Assembly: GCF_030272615.1 (NCBI RefSeq) | Contig: NC_081409.1 | Location: 245,419,502 to 245,483,501 of the forward strand | Source: Cryptomeria japonica | Taxonomy: Eukaryota > Streptophyta > Pinopsida > Cupressales > Cupressaceae | Length of the DNA: 64,000 nt | Reading direction: 5' to 3' | In this document: positions 12,055 to 23,240 of the stretch, one piece after another | How the letters are laid out: every line of letters starts with the position of its first letter | How positions within the stretch are numbered: the stretch's first letter is position 1 | Made by a program: the position numbers and the translations under genes | Notes under the pieces: generated by a model | What the model was told of the DNA's origin: nothing | Database searches by the model: none | The model's input: only the letters and a program-made list of their open reading frames with translations

Positions 12055-13488
12055 TGTAGACATATAAAAATGACCATATTCCTAAATGAATATTTTATGT
12101 TGATTTCTCTATTTAATTAAATTTCCCACATTCTTCTGTTTAAATTAAGTAAATTACTCAATTTATTTAAATTAAATTCACTATACCATTTAATGAATAA
12201 ATCATTTTATTCTATTAAAACCCTTCTATCCACTTTTAATTAAATTCAAATTTAATTAAATAGTTTATCCTAAATTGAATAAATCTAATTTATTTAATTT
12301 CCCAAAATTACAACCAAATTGAATTAAATTAACTTTATTTCAATTAAATCCTATTATCCCTCCATCCACTTGCATTTTCCTACATCTCCCACTTGCTTCC
12401 TAAACCCCTTCCTAATTTCTTCTAGACCCTTCTAATCACTTCTAAATTAGCCTAACCCATCTTCTAAACTTTGTCAGATCCCTAAACAAAGGGAGGTCAC
12501 TTCTCAAAACCTTAAAGTCTTTGATAACCATTAAAGGCTTCAAGTCTCCAACCACTTAATTTCCCAAAGTCTCCTAAACCATTAATGGTTAATTCAACCC
12601 TCTTACATGGTTAGAGACTTTTTGCCTAACGTAACCTTCATCCAACCCAAGGGTCTCTTCAAGCATTCATTGCTTTGACCATGGTTATTCCTTAATCATT
12701 TGCACAAGAGTTTATCCTTGGATTAACTCTTAATCCAATGGGTAATCTTAACTTAGGCTTGACCCTTACCCTCTAGATAACCATAAGGTCTTCTCAGGCA
12801 TTTAATGCCTCCAACCCCTTCTCTCAACCCAACCCTATGTTGACACTTGTCACCATTTCATTGGTGCAAATTACAAACATGGATTCCCAACTTTCAAACT
12901 TAGCCCTTGATTAACTCTTTCAATCCTGACCATCCATTGCCCTATTTTTGATATAAATAGAGCTCTCATTCCTCCATTTTTAAGAATCCCAGTTTGTAGT
13001 ATCATACTTATGCTCAAATACATTCAAGCTTTCACATTTCATATATGCTCATCATTTAGCCTCTCTTTTCAATAAGAAATAGTCTAAATATGCATGTTTA
13101 GAATACTTTCTTTATCATTTAGCTTAATCATAAACTAATATAGTATGTTAGGATAGTATTTATACTAACCTTGTCATCTTATAATCTAGTTTATTGCATT
13201 TTAAGATCATGCATAGCTTAGGATGCATTTCATTCTAAAATCTATCAAAAACATCCCTCGTTCTTGCATTTGCCATCCCTAAACCATTTTGCTCAATGAT
13301 CTGAGAGCAAAAACATTGGTTTGAGGGACAGTGTAAGATAGAGAACCATGGGACCAACCTTGGGAAGCTGAATGATACTTCATTACTCTATGGCTTGCAC
13401 CAAGAAGTCTTGTGGGTGTGTGAGCAAGGCTCCATAGAGCTCCGTTTTCCACATATTGAGTTCTATCGACCCGCTTTTCCCGCATACA
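12055..13488 (+). repeat. 3' LTR of Tat copy 1
   Basis: Begins TG right after the polypurine tract and probably ends ...CGCATACA near 13488, about 1.43 kb. The 3' boundary is approximate. It contains AT-rich AATTAAAT runs in its first 300 bp and a TATA box at 12952. It shares scattered blocks with the LTR at 55575-56974, such as ATGTTGACACTTGTCA and TATAAATAGAGC. The two therefore belong to related but clearly diverged subfamilies. Confidence 0.8.
12952..12960 (+). promoter_or_regulatory. TATA box in Tat copy 1 LTR
   Basis: TATAAATAG followed by AGCTCTCATTCC, matching TATAAATAGAGCCC in the copy 2 LTR at 56478. This marks the U3/R border region of the LTR and the likely retrotransposon promoter. 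Confidence 0.75.
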
Positions 13489-13667
13489 GATAGTAATGTT
13501 GTATTGTTCTAGAATGAGTTAGAGGAAGAGTATTTTTTTATTATTATTTTTTAGTTGTCTTCGGATGTTATTTAATTGATTATAGCTATTGTTTTGGCTT
13601 TTGGGTAGTAATGATAAATTTCACATATACCATTAGCTGCTCACTTTTTAGCTCTTTTGCTCTATAA

Positions 13668-15287
13668 TTGGTCCATTTGTGCATGACTACTAAGGCATTT
13701 ACGCATAATTATATAAGCAAAACAAGTAAGTCATTAAATGTTAGTAGAACACCATTAAGTAAAGCATTAAAGAGGCGGGGAAAAATAGAGGAACCTAACA
13801 ATAATTCTCTTTGGGCATTCTTGAGTAGACTACCACGCAAAGACAAGGTTTTTGTTGATGCACTAAGAACATTAATTGAAAATGTTTGGTATGACAACAC
13901 AAGAGTTTTGCCCAACCAAAGAGATGTTGTTAGAAGGTGAATTGGGTCTACAAATCATGAACCACATGCCAAAAACTATTTGGATATGACTCAGACTAAA
14001 TTTTATGAAAGATTCCTTCAAAAGTTTCCTCAAATAAGAATTTCTCAAAGATTTTTTGAAATGACAAAACTTTTTTATATTAAGATTAATCATGTATGCA
14101 CCACGTGTTGTTGTAGGATGCATATTGAATTTTCTATACATTATGATATTTTTCGTCATATTTGTTCTACTTTGCACACTAACGATGTTTTGCAGGAATG
14201 TAATATACAAACACCTCCTAAGTCGGTAAGAGAATTTATTTTAAGTGTTCTATGTAATAGACATGATGGTTGCATTTATTATAAGATGCCTTGTTGGGAA
14301 GGTTTTTGTGCTATATGTGGTGGTCTGCAATGTTTACCAAGATGCATACATTTGGAGAGCACACATGAAATTGGTACGAAACTAGTTTCTTTCAGAAAAT
14401 ACAAGACAGTCACATATGGAGTTAAAGATGGAAAAGATTTGAAGAGATGTGAGCTAGTGAAAAATGATATATGTGTAGCTCAATTTATGAAAATGTTTCA
14501 AGAGAAACTAGTTTATGAGTATACAATGCATACACATAGAGCTCGATGGTTAGATGAGCAATTCAAGTTATGTAAGGACACATTTTCTCTTGGCACCATT
14601 GTCTCTATCATTGATTTCACTGAAAATTATACACTACAACCTCAAAATGAAGTGCAATCTATGTATTATCACTCTACACAAGTTTCTATTTTTGTACACA
14701 TAGCATTCATGCATGCAAACGATAGCATAGAGGAGGATAGAAAGGTTGTAAGAGAGTATCACTTCTACATAAGTGATTATCGTACTCATTCATCAGAGTT
14801 TGTACAAGGATGCTTTAAAGTTTTCTATGATAGTTTAAGGGAAAAGAACATACGATACAACCGACACTTAATATGGTCAGATAATTGCACCACACAATTC
14901 AAGAATGCAAGGATGTTTCATTGGTTAACAATGATGCATATGACAAGCAGTGTACAACATTTTTGGAATTTCACTGAGACTGGACATGGTAAGGGAGAGC
15001 ACGATGGTGCAGGAGCATGTGTGAAAAGAGCCCTAACTAGGGAAGAATTGAAGTACGAAGGTGGTGCCGAATTAATAGATGCAGACACAAATGTGCGATG
15101 GTGTAAGTCTACGATGGGGCCAAGTAATCTAGGTATGTCAATGGTTTGTAGATATTTGTGGTTCATCATTCAATCTAACATTGAAAACTATCTAGATTGT
15201 TGTACAATTGTAGGATCGAGTGACATGCACTCATTTATGAGTTCAAATTCAAGTTCACTGGTAATTTATACGAGACAGATGGCATAA
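13668..15287 (+). pseudogene. DDE-type transposase-like gene, one premature stop
   Basis: Two open stretches in the same frame, 13668-13940 and 13941-15287, are separated only by a TGA at 13938 in a run of Arg codons, probably a former CGA. The N-terminal part has a helix-turn-helix-like segment (SKSLNVSRTPLSKALKRRG). Next come NQRDVVRR, ISQRFFEMTK and a Cys-rich HVCTTCCCRMH, and later CAICGGLQCLPRC. The C-terminal half has IIDFTENYTLQPQNEVQS, HLIWSDNCTTQFKNAR and TGHGKGEHDGAG. These fit a D...D...E/D RNase H-fold catalytic core. I recall the same motif order (DFAENY, SDG..QFK, HGKG..DG) in uncharacterised transposase-derived proteins of animals and plants. It is not the TNP2 transposase normal for plant CACTA elements. 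The true start is unknown. The coding state is far better than anything around it. Confidence 0.72.
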
Positions 15288-15299
15288 GAGAAAGAAGAG

Positions 15300-16010
15300 A
15301 AAGAACTTTAATTTAATGCCATCTGGATAAAAGTCTTTAATCAAGATAGATAAATGGTATGCAACTGTATCTATTTGGAATGCATTAACCAAACATTGCA
15401 ATCGATCAGTCGCACATGAAGTTCCATGAGTGTGATCTTTTTCAAATCTTAATATGATTTCTATCTCATCAACCTCTAGAGGAGCCACCTGAATTGGCCC
15501 AACCCAAACCAAGATCCATTCTTCCCACTTTTCAAGATTGTATTTCTCTTCACTATCTTGTAGTTTCCCTCATGAATTTTCAATTATAGTGCAGAGTTCT
15601 TCACGAAGGACATCACCACATCGTCTAGAGTCTAGGCTTCAATTTTTTTCTTTGATCCCATGTAGGCCAATAGTCCTTTGTCTGAGGAAGTGCTTCCTGA
15701 GTAGTCATGGGGGGGAGAGGTAATGCTTCAAATCGTCCTTTTATTGGGAGATTGTGTACATAACCTCTTGGTCTTCTGAAAGCTGAAAATTACTTCGAGT
15801 CCGCCAACTCTGGTTCCACACTATAGAAATTTTTGGATATTGACTTCCAAATATCCTTCGGTGCAAAAACATCATTCTCATAATAGAAAAAAGGTTCTTC
15901 TTGCATGAACACATTGATTTCCTCCAAAGTGTGGCCCAATAGGTTTCACAGGAACTCCAAAACCAGTTAGTCCCTCCGGACATAAATTAGAGACATCACA
16001 TCACACACTC
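15300..16010 (-). pseudogene. Fragment of a DRM-type (domains rearranged) DNA cytosine methyltransferase
   Basis: On the minus strand the frames give GLTGFGVPVKPIG, TFFYYENDVFAPKDIW, RGYVHNLPIKGRFEALPLPP, DYWPTWDQRKKL, then KWEEWILVWVGPIQVAPLE and AFQIDTVAYHLSILI. These follow the order of the first half of the rearranged methyltransferase domain of plant DRM proteins (PPFFYYEN..., RGYIHNLP..., LVWVG..., SFQVDTVAYHLSVL). DRM enzymes place de novo cytosine methylation in RNA-directed DNA methylation. Lesions: a stop after ADSK, a frameshift after QRKKL near 15650, a TGA in the next stretch, and loss of everything after the equivalent of the FPxGI block. No SAM-binding motif I and no catalytic Cys are present. 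Exon-like sequence may extend to about 16210. Its 3' end meets the transposase-like gene tail-to-tail. Confidence 0.75.
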
Positions 16011-16429
16011 CAGACATTGTTTGTTTGTATTGCATACTCTCTATCTATTTATCACCCTTAAACACTTTCCTCTGCTTTTCTCCAATTTCTCTCTTCTAGG
16101 CAGCTGATGAGCTTTTTTCCATGTCATTCAAGATAATGCCTGCTTGCTTTCTTTTACGAAATTTGCTTGCACATGACTCTTTAGCTTGCATGTTCTGCTT
16201 CCGTACAGATATAAATTTTAATTCACGCTTAGATAATAATTAAATAAAATAAACATTTGTAAAGAAAAGATTTAGTCATTCGATGTTACATATTATCTGA
16301 CGGAAAGATCCTAGACAATTCTTGGAGAAAGGAAACATCATTGATAATCATTTTTTGCAAATAACACTGAATCAAATAAATAATAAATTTTTAATGCATT
16401 TTTTAAAAATAGAACTCATTCAATGCTTT

Positions 16430-16780
16430 CATTCATCGACGACAAAGTCGTTTGACCCACATCATCTCTCGTCATCGGAATTCCGATGACAACTAATGAA
16501 ACGTTCGACAAGGATGCTGTATATCCGACGTCACTTCCATGTCAGACGGTCGTCAAAGAGCAATCATAGCATCCGACAGAAATCCACTGATATTTGTGGC
16601 CAGGGATGTAAATATAGCTATCGTCAAGGAGTTCATAACATCGTTGGACGACCGACACAAATGGCATCGTCGGGAAGCCCGACGATGAGTTTTCGACAGT
16701 AAAGTTGGTCAGAAGTCCGACATTTGGTCGTCACAAATCCGACAATTAGCCGTCGGAAATCAGGCCCAAATGTACTAGTG
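16430..16780 (-). mobile_element. CACTA (En/Spm-type) transposon terminus with subterminal repeats
   Basis: Read on the minus strand, the sequence starts CACTAGTACATTTGGGCC at 16780. It is followed by about 350 bp dense in GTCGG/CCGAC-type subterminal motifs (CGTCGGGAAGCCCGACG at 16667 is palindromic). CACTA ends plus short clustered subterminal motifs are typical of the CACTA superfamily. The left end of the element was not found. It could lie anywhere between 16430 and 13489, so the DRM fragment and possibly the transposase-like gene may be inside it. The end falls within a coding exon (16781-16886) of another gene. Confidence 0.7.
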
Positions 16781-17011
16781 GGAGGTGCATTTGGTTGTTC
16801 TTGTGGGTTTTTAGGAGGTGCATTTGGTTGTTCTTGTGGGTTTTCAGGAGGTGCATTTGGTTTTTCTTGTTGTGGATTAGAAGAATCTGGTTTTTGAAAC
16901 AAAAAATGAAAAAAACCTACTCAAAATTAATGAAATTAAATTCAAAATGTAAAACAAATTGAACAAACAGGAAAGAAAGACAAAAATAAATAAAAACTAA
17001 CCTTGATCCAT
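16781..17011 (-). pseudogene. 5' end of an unrecognised proline-rich gene, cut by the CACTA end
   Basis: On the minus strand a 10-base first exon (17011-17002, ATGGATCAAG) ends at a GTTAGT donor. A 115 bp intron ends in CAAAAACCAG. Exon 2 (16886-16781) continues the frame as MDQDSSNPQQEKPNAPP and then two more NAPP repeats (unit about 12 residues, 36 bp). The joined frame is open up to exactly the base where CACTA begins. The splice sites and frame agreement support a real gene start, but exon 1 is only 10 bases. No family recognised. It lies 390 bp inside the TIR end at 17411, so it is probably a gene of that transposon. Confidence 0.5.
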
Positions 17012-17099
17012 AGCTTGGAGGACAAATCTAGCACCCCATTCACGGTTTAGGAGAGGAAATGGAAAAAAAACGAAGTAAAAACGTGCTATTTGCGGGTAA

Positions 17100-17350
17100 A
17101 TGAGACCAAGTTTTTTTTTAAAAACTTTTTTTAATAGGCACCACGTATGCGGTTATATTTGGATTATTAGCACGTATGCGCTCATTTTCCTATGAGTAGC
17201 TTGTACGCACTCATTTTCCTAGGCGTAGGGCATACGCGCTCATTTTCCTAAAAGCAGCGCGTACACGCTACCTTTTCTAGGCTCGGGAAGAACAAACCTA
17301 AGCGCATACACGAGAATTTCAAATTTTAAAACTGCGTATGCGCTGCTTGT
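17100..17350. repeat. Array of CRTAYGCGCTCATTTTCCTA-type motifs
   Basis: Six or seven variants of a motif centred on GTATGCGC / GTACGCAC / ATACGCGC occur about every 30 bp, most followed by TCATTTTCCTA. The array lies between the TIR end at 17411 and the start codon at 17011, in the presumed promoter/5' UTR of the proline-rich gene. It is similar in kind, but not in sequence, to the array at 11018-11490. Confidence 0.8.
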
Positions 17351-17411
17351 TTTTCCATGTTTTTTTGGGTGATGTCCACTTTTCTGACCATCATCTTTGT
17401 GCACATACCCA

Positions 17412-20400
17412 AGAGGTTAATATGACTGATGGGATTATTCCATTGAATTGCATACATCTTGATTTTATTTCGCATTAATTATTGTTCTATAAAATATGTA
17501 AATTTTACCATCGACGTAACTATCACACCTCCTTTTGATACAAATGCGAATTACATAATGAATATCTATGTCATCTAAAGAGAATGATGGCCTTTACTCT
17601 CCATTCAATTTTGGTAGGCAATCATTGAACATGTAGAGATATTACCGTCATAACTTTTGTCTAACACTCGACCGTACTTGAACTCACTGAAGATGACAAG
17701 AAGTTAACATGAGTGATGGGATTATTCCATTGAATTGCATACATCTTGATTTTGTTTCACATTAATCATTGTTTTATAAAATATGTAAATTTTACTATCG
17801 ACATAACTATCACACCTCTTTTTGATACAAATGCTAATTACATAATGAATATCTATGTCATCTCAAGAGAATAATGGCCTTTACGCTCCATTTAATTTTG
17901 GTAGGCAATCATTGAACATGTAGAGATATTGCTGTCACAACTTCTGTCTAACACTCGACCATACTTGAACTCACTGAAGATGACAACAAGTTAACATGAC
18001 TGATGGGATTATTCCATTGAATTGCATACATCTTGATTTTCTTTCACATTAATTATTGTTCTATAAAATATGTAAATTTAACCATTGACGTAACTATCAG
18101 ACCTCCTTTTGATACAAATGCTAATTACACTATGTCATCTCAAGAGAACGATGGCCTTTACTCTCCATTCAATTTTGGTAGGCAATCATTAAACATGTAG
18201 ATATATTACCACGTCACAAATTTTGTCTAACACTCGACCGTACTTGAACTCACTGAATATGACAAGGAGTTAACATGACTGATGGGATTATTCCATTCAA
18301 TTGAATACATCTTGATTTTCTTTCACATTAATTTTCATTCTATAAAATATGTAAATTTTACTATTGATGCAACTATCACACCTCCTTTTGATAAAAAAGC
18401 TAATTAAATAATGAATATCTATGTCATCTCAAGAGAATGATGACCTTTACTCTCTATTCAATTTTGGTAGGCAATCATTGAACATGTAGAGATATTACCA
18501 TCACAACTTCTGTCTAACACTCGACCATACTTGAACTCACTGAAGATGACAAGAAGTTTACATGACTGATGGGATTATTTCATTGAATTGCATGCATCTT
18601 GATTTTCTTTCACATTAATTATTGTTCCATAAAATATGTAAATTTTACCATCGACGTAACTATCACACCTCCTTTTGATACAAATGCTAATTATACTATG
18701 TCATCTCAAGAGAATGATGGCCTTTACTCTTCATTCAATTTTTGTAGGCAATCATTGAACATGTAGAGATATTACCATCACAACTTATGTCTAACACTCG
18801 ATCATACTTGAACTCACTGAAGATTACAAGAAGTTAACATGACTGATGGGATTACTCCATTGAATTGCATTCATCTTGATTTTCTTCCACATTAATTATT
18901 GTTCTATAAAATATGTAAATTTTACCATCGATGTAACTAGCACACCTCCTTTTGATACAAATGCTAATTACTATATGTCATCTCAAGAGAATGATGGCCT
19001 TTACTCTCCATCCAATTTTGGTAGGCAATCATTGAACATGCAAATATATTACCGTCACAACTTCTGTCTAACACTCGACTATACTTGAACTCACTGAAGA
19101 TGACAAGAAGTTAACTTGACTGATGGGATTATTCCATTGAATTGCATACATCTTGAATTTCTTTCACATTAATTATTGTTCGATAAAATATGTAAATATT
19201 TCTATCCACGTAACTATCACACCTCCTTTTGATAAAAATTCTAATTACGTAATGAATATCTATGTCATCTCAAGAGAATCATGTCCTTTACTCTCCATTA
19301 AATTTTGGTAGGGAATAATTGAACATGTAGAGATATTACCATCATAACTTTTGTCTAACACTCGATCGTACTTGAACTCACTGAAGATGACAAAAAGTTA
19401 ACATGACCGATGGGATTATTCAATTCAATTGCATACATCTTGATTTTCTTTCACATTAATTATTGTTTTATAAAATATATAAATTTTACTATCGATGTAA
19501 CTATCACACCTCCTTTTGATACAAATCCTAATTACATAATGAATATCTATGTCATCTCAAGAGAATGATGGCCTTTACTCTCCATTCAATTTTGGTAGGC
19601 AATCATTAAACATGTAGAGATATTATTGTCATAACTTTTATCTAATACTCGACCATACTTGAACTCACTGAAGATGACAAGAAGTTAACATGACTGATGG
19701 AATTATTCCATTGAATTGCATACATCTTGATTTTCTTTCATATTAATTATTGTTCTATAAAATATTTAAATTTTACCATTGATGTAACTATCACACCTCC
19801 TTTTGATACAAATGCTAATTACACTATGTCAGCTCAAGAGAATGATGGCCTTTACTCTCCTTTCAATTTTGGAAGGCAATCATTGAACATGTAGAGATAT
19901 TACTGTTACAACTTCTGTATAACACTCGCCTGTACTTGAACTCACTGAAGATGGCAACAAGTTAACATGATTGATGGGATTATTCCATTGAATTTCATAC
20001 ATCTTGATTTTCTTTCACATTAATTATTATTCTATAAAATATGTAAATTTTACCATCGACGTAACTATCACACCTCCTTTTGATACAAATGCTAATTACA
20101 CTATGTCATCTCAAGAGAATGATGACCTTTACTCTCCATTCAATTTTGGTAGGCAATCATTGAACATGTAGAGATATTACCATCACAACTTCTATCTAAC
20201 ACTCGACCGTACTTAAACTCATTGAAGATGACAAGAAGTTAACATGACTGATGGGATTATTCCATTGAATTGCATACATCTTGATTTTCTTTCACATTGA
20301 TTATTGTTCTATAAAATATGTAAATTTTACTATCGAGGTAACTATCACACCTCCTTTTGATAAAAATGCTAATTACATAATGAATATCTATGTCATCTCA

Positions 20401-20575
20401 AGAGAATGATGGCCTTTACTCTCCATTAAATTTTGGTAGGCAATTATTGAATATGTAGAGATATTACGGTCACAACTTCTATCTAACACTCGACCATACT
20501 TGAACTCACTGAAGATGACAAGAAGTTAACATGACTGATGGGATTATTCCATTGAATTGTATACATATTGATTGT
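17412..20575. repeat. Satellite array, 11 units of 277-287 bp plus partial units
   Basis: Using GACTGATGGG as a marker, units start at 17424, 17711, 17998, 18277, 18564, 18841, 19118, 19405, 19692, 19969, 20246 and 20533. Unit lengths are 287, 287, 279, 287, 277, 277, 287, 287, 277, 277 and 287. Long and short forms differ by a 10 bp indel (ATTACATAATGAATATCTATG versus ATTACACTATG). Each unit holds a conserved 22-codon frame beginning MSSQENDGLYSP. In one short unit this is part of a 70-codon open frame (18876-19088), hinting at a coding ancestor. The left edge is cut by the TIR element at 17411. Unit lengths are not multiples of three. Confidence 0.95.
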
Positions 20576-20784
20576 TTATTGTATATTGTTCTTGGTAATA
20601 TACATTCAATAACCCAAATCATTGTCTATAAGGTTTACTAAGTTGTCTAGCTTCACTCGATGCTAATTTCTTTATTCATGTATTGTGTCAGTTGAAAAAA
20701 AAAGTTTTATTAACCTCAATATGTCGAATATGTGTTTGTGTATGGAGAATCAAGGATATTCTCAAGCTATAATCTTGGGCATTC

Positions 20785-22161
20785 TGTTGGCATTTGCATG
20801 AAGATTGCATTAATGATATGTTATGTTGTCATTGATGTCAATTAACCGGTAATGATATTGTTGATATTGTTGTAATATTGTTACTATAACCGGTAGGAAG
20901 AATTTGTGGAGTGAACCGATAACTGGTGTAAACCTTATCTATTGATGTAACTGATAAAGCATACCTGTTGTTTTTTATAAACCCTAATCGATTAAGTTTG
21001 ATGAATTGGTTATATTGGTTTATGATATGATGATGAGCGGTAATGATTATGGCACGTATGATTATTGTATGAAGACAATCCAAAGAGATTTTGGTGTGTT
21101 GTTGTAATGGTTTTTGTCTAGGTAATGAGCAAATGTATTGCATCTAATGCAAAGCACGTGATGAGTTACTAAGCTCGATGAATCGGTGATCAAGGAGCGA
21201 TCAAGGTTTTCTTGATTGATGTGCATAAATTGCTATGTAATCCAACGGTCATACTTGAACCAATTTGTTTGTAATCCATTTGGGAATTAGGTTTTTGTTG
21301 TGTTACCGACCTGATTGATTTATTTATAAGGTCAATGAAGTTGTTTAGTTTAGAGAATTGGCAAAGAGTTGGCACAGAGCAGTTGAGTGTGTGGTTTCCG
21401 AATCAGATGATGTATCTGCAGTTTGAGTAAAGGCAAATAGGAGCATGAAATGGATCTGATCAAGCAAGTGTAGTGTTATTTAGACAAATGAACAAACTCT
21501 TGTTTTCTAACAATTACAGCAAAGTTGAAATCCCCTAACCGGGTAAGCTCTAACAAGCTTGGTACTATTCAAATCCTCTAAGAAGGTGATCCATTAGCTT
21601 GGATTTTCAAATCCTCTATTGAGGTTACTCCTTACAAGGTATTGCTTCTAACAAGGAATTGTATTCAATCCCTTAACTGGGTGATTCCTAACAGGATTAG
21701 TTCTTAACATGACTTTTTGTAAATCTTTAACAGGATAGGCTCCTAATAGGGTGAACTTCAGAAGAGTTCAGATAGTTATCTTGTGAGTCTCATCTCACCG
21801 TGGTTTTTACCTATTTTGGGTTTCCACGTCAAAAATATTTGTGTCAAGTGGTGAGTGTTTTTGTGGTTATGTTTTCATGGTTGATTTACTTAACTACTTA
21901 ACTACTTTCATAAGTCATGATAATTGGAAGCATTGAGAAATGAAGAAGTTGTTTACTATTAATTTGTGGTAACAGTCAACCGGTTTATCTTATGAGTTTA
22001 TATGTTGACAGTGGTATTACATTGTTAGTTCTAAGTTTACTTTGAGAGATTAATTTTTGAGATTGGTGAAGTTTGTATCAATTTTTCTATCTATTGATTC
22101 ACCACCCCCCCCCCCCCCCCCCCCTCAGTAGTTGACTGGATACTTATTCTTTCATCATACA
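20785..22161 (+). repeat. 5' LTR of the copia element
   Basis: Starts TGTTGGCATTTGCATG and ends ...CATCATACA just before the primer site, about 1377 bp. It contains several ACCGGT/ACCGAT motifs in its first 200 bp. A set of about five degenerate units of the form CAAATCCTCTA...GGGTGA...CCTAACAAGG lies at 21530-21770. The block CACCGTGGTTTTTACC...TTTCCACGTC, common near the R region of plant copia LTRs, is at about 21800. A run of about 18 C lies near 22107-22125. Confidence 0.85.
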
Positions 22162-22167
22162 ATCAAT

Positions 22168-22179
22168 TGGCATCAGAGC
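22168..22179 (+). other. Primer binding site of the copia element
   Basis: TGGCATCAGAGC differs by one base from TGGTATCAGAGC, the complement of the plant initiator tRNA-Met 3' end. It lies 6 bp after the LTR end, as expected. Confidence 0.88.
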
Positions 22180-22235
22180 ATATCAGGTCCTCTAAGGTCT
22201 AAGCCTAACAACTTGATGTAAAGATCTTGTAGATC

Positions 22236-23240
22236 ATGATGAAGAAGGAAGGTTTGAAGTTTAATAGAGAGAACTACAGGATATGGAGTGATAGAATGAA
22301 AATTTATATCAAGACTTTGGATAGTCAGTACTGAGAACATGTCGATACTAAATATGTTGCACCTACTGGGAAGTTGACTGATGATCAGAAGAAAGAGAAA
22401 CAAGAAAAACATCAAACATTAGAGGCCATTATCAGTTCTTTGTCTGATGCAGAGTATGTAGATGTTCATGGTCTTGAAACTACATATGAGGTATGGAAGA
22501 AACTTGAAGAGATTTATAGCGGTGATGAACATGTTAAGATTGCTAAAGAAGAGAGTCTAAGAGGAAAGTTTGATGACATGCAGATGGTTGAAGGTGAGAA
22601 TATCCAATAGTATGGTAAAAGAATGAAGGAGATAGTCAGTGAAATTAAGAGTGCAAGAGGTAAAGTGGAAGATTCTACAGTGATCAGTAAGGTGTTAAGA
22701 ACCCTGCTACCGGTCTATGCTATCCAAGTTGCAGCTATTTAGGAGTTGAAGTCCATTGAAAAAACTAAGGTAACTCTTGACTCCATCATTGGCAAGGTTA
22801 TTTCTTTTGAATTAAATGGTTATGATGGTAGTGTACAGAAATCTAAGTCTGCATTTAGAGCTTTTATTTCTAACCCATCTGTGAGAAAAAGTAGAGATGC
22901 TAGTCATAGTTATGAATCCAGATCCAACAGAGAAGTTGATGATGAAGACAATTTAGTTGGGCTTGAAGCATTGTTGGCCAAGCGGTTGCCTAGAGGTACA
23001 AGTAAATATAGAGGCAAATTACCTTTGAAATGTTTTGCATGCAACAAGATTGGACACATTGCTACTAACTGTCCTAATGGTGATAATGAGCACAAACGAG
23101 AGAAATTCAAGAATTATAAGGGTAAAGGCAAAAGAGATTGTCTTATTGTTGTTGATGGTGGTATCACTGATGAGGAATCTAATGGTGATGCTAATGAAGA
23201 CACTGTGTTTGTAGCTATTCAAGAAGAGATGTCAGACTAG
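22236..23240 (+). pseudogene. gag: gag, copia element
   Basis: Capsid/nucleocapsid protein. Starts near KEGLKFNRENYRIWSDRMK (copia gag N-terminal block), with TGA at 22334. The UBN2-like block TYEVWKKLEEIYSG precedes the RNA-binding knuckle CFACNKIGHIATNC (C-x2-C-x4-H-x4-C, complete) at 23034-23075. Stops at 22334 (TGA), 22608 (TAG), 22740 (TAG) and 23238 (TAG). The tail is acidic (ITDEESNGDANEDTVF). Confidence 0.9.

Larger units (their letters stand above)
1..13488 (+). mobile_element. Tat-lineage Ty3/gypsy LTR retrotransposon, copy 1 (5' end outside window)
   Basis: Domains run in the order gag, aspartic protease, G-patch, acidic linker, reverse transcriptase, RNase H, second (archaeal-type) RNase H, integrase. 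A 4.8 kb 3' region with an antisense gene, a polypurine tract and a 3' LTR follow. The second RNase H and the long 3' region with an antisense ORF are hallmarks of the plant Tat/Ogre group. The 5' LTR and start of gag lie before base 1. Every coding block has in-frame stops, so the copy is dead. It is recognisably related to copies 2 and 3 in this window at the protein level, but to neither closely. Confidence 0.93.
16781..17411 (-). mobile_element. One end of a TIR DNA transposon (GGGTATGTGCAC terminus)
   Basis: The minus strand begins GGGTATGTGCACAAAGATG at 17411. This matches the ends at 26413 (GGGTAAGTGCACCAAGATGG) and 50985 (GGTAAGTGCAAGG). Immediately to the right, 17412 onward reads AAGAGGTTAATATGACTGATGG, which is internal satellite monomer sequence, so the junction marks an insertion into the satellite. 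The other end of this element is not recognised; it may lie left of 13668 or have been lost. Superfamily not assigned. Confidence 0.65.

Noticed and set aside
13668-15287. Assignment of the transposase-like gene to plant CACTA TNP2
   Set aside because: The motifs DFTENY, SDN..QFKN and GHGKG are not those of TNP2; only the nearby CACTA end suggested it.
16633-16902. Minus-strand frame starting MFQKPDSS
   Set aside because: The first residues are read from the intron; the spliced start at 17011 gives a better-supported beginning, and after 16780 the frame enters the CACTA end.
17412-20575. CRISPR-like array
   Set aside because: Whole 277-287 bp units are repeated with point differences; there are no short identical repeats with unique spacers, and the DNA is plant.
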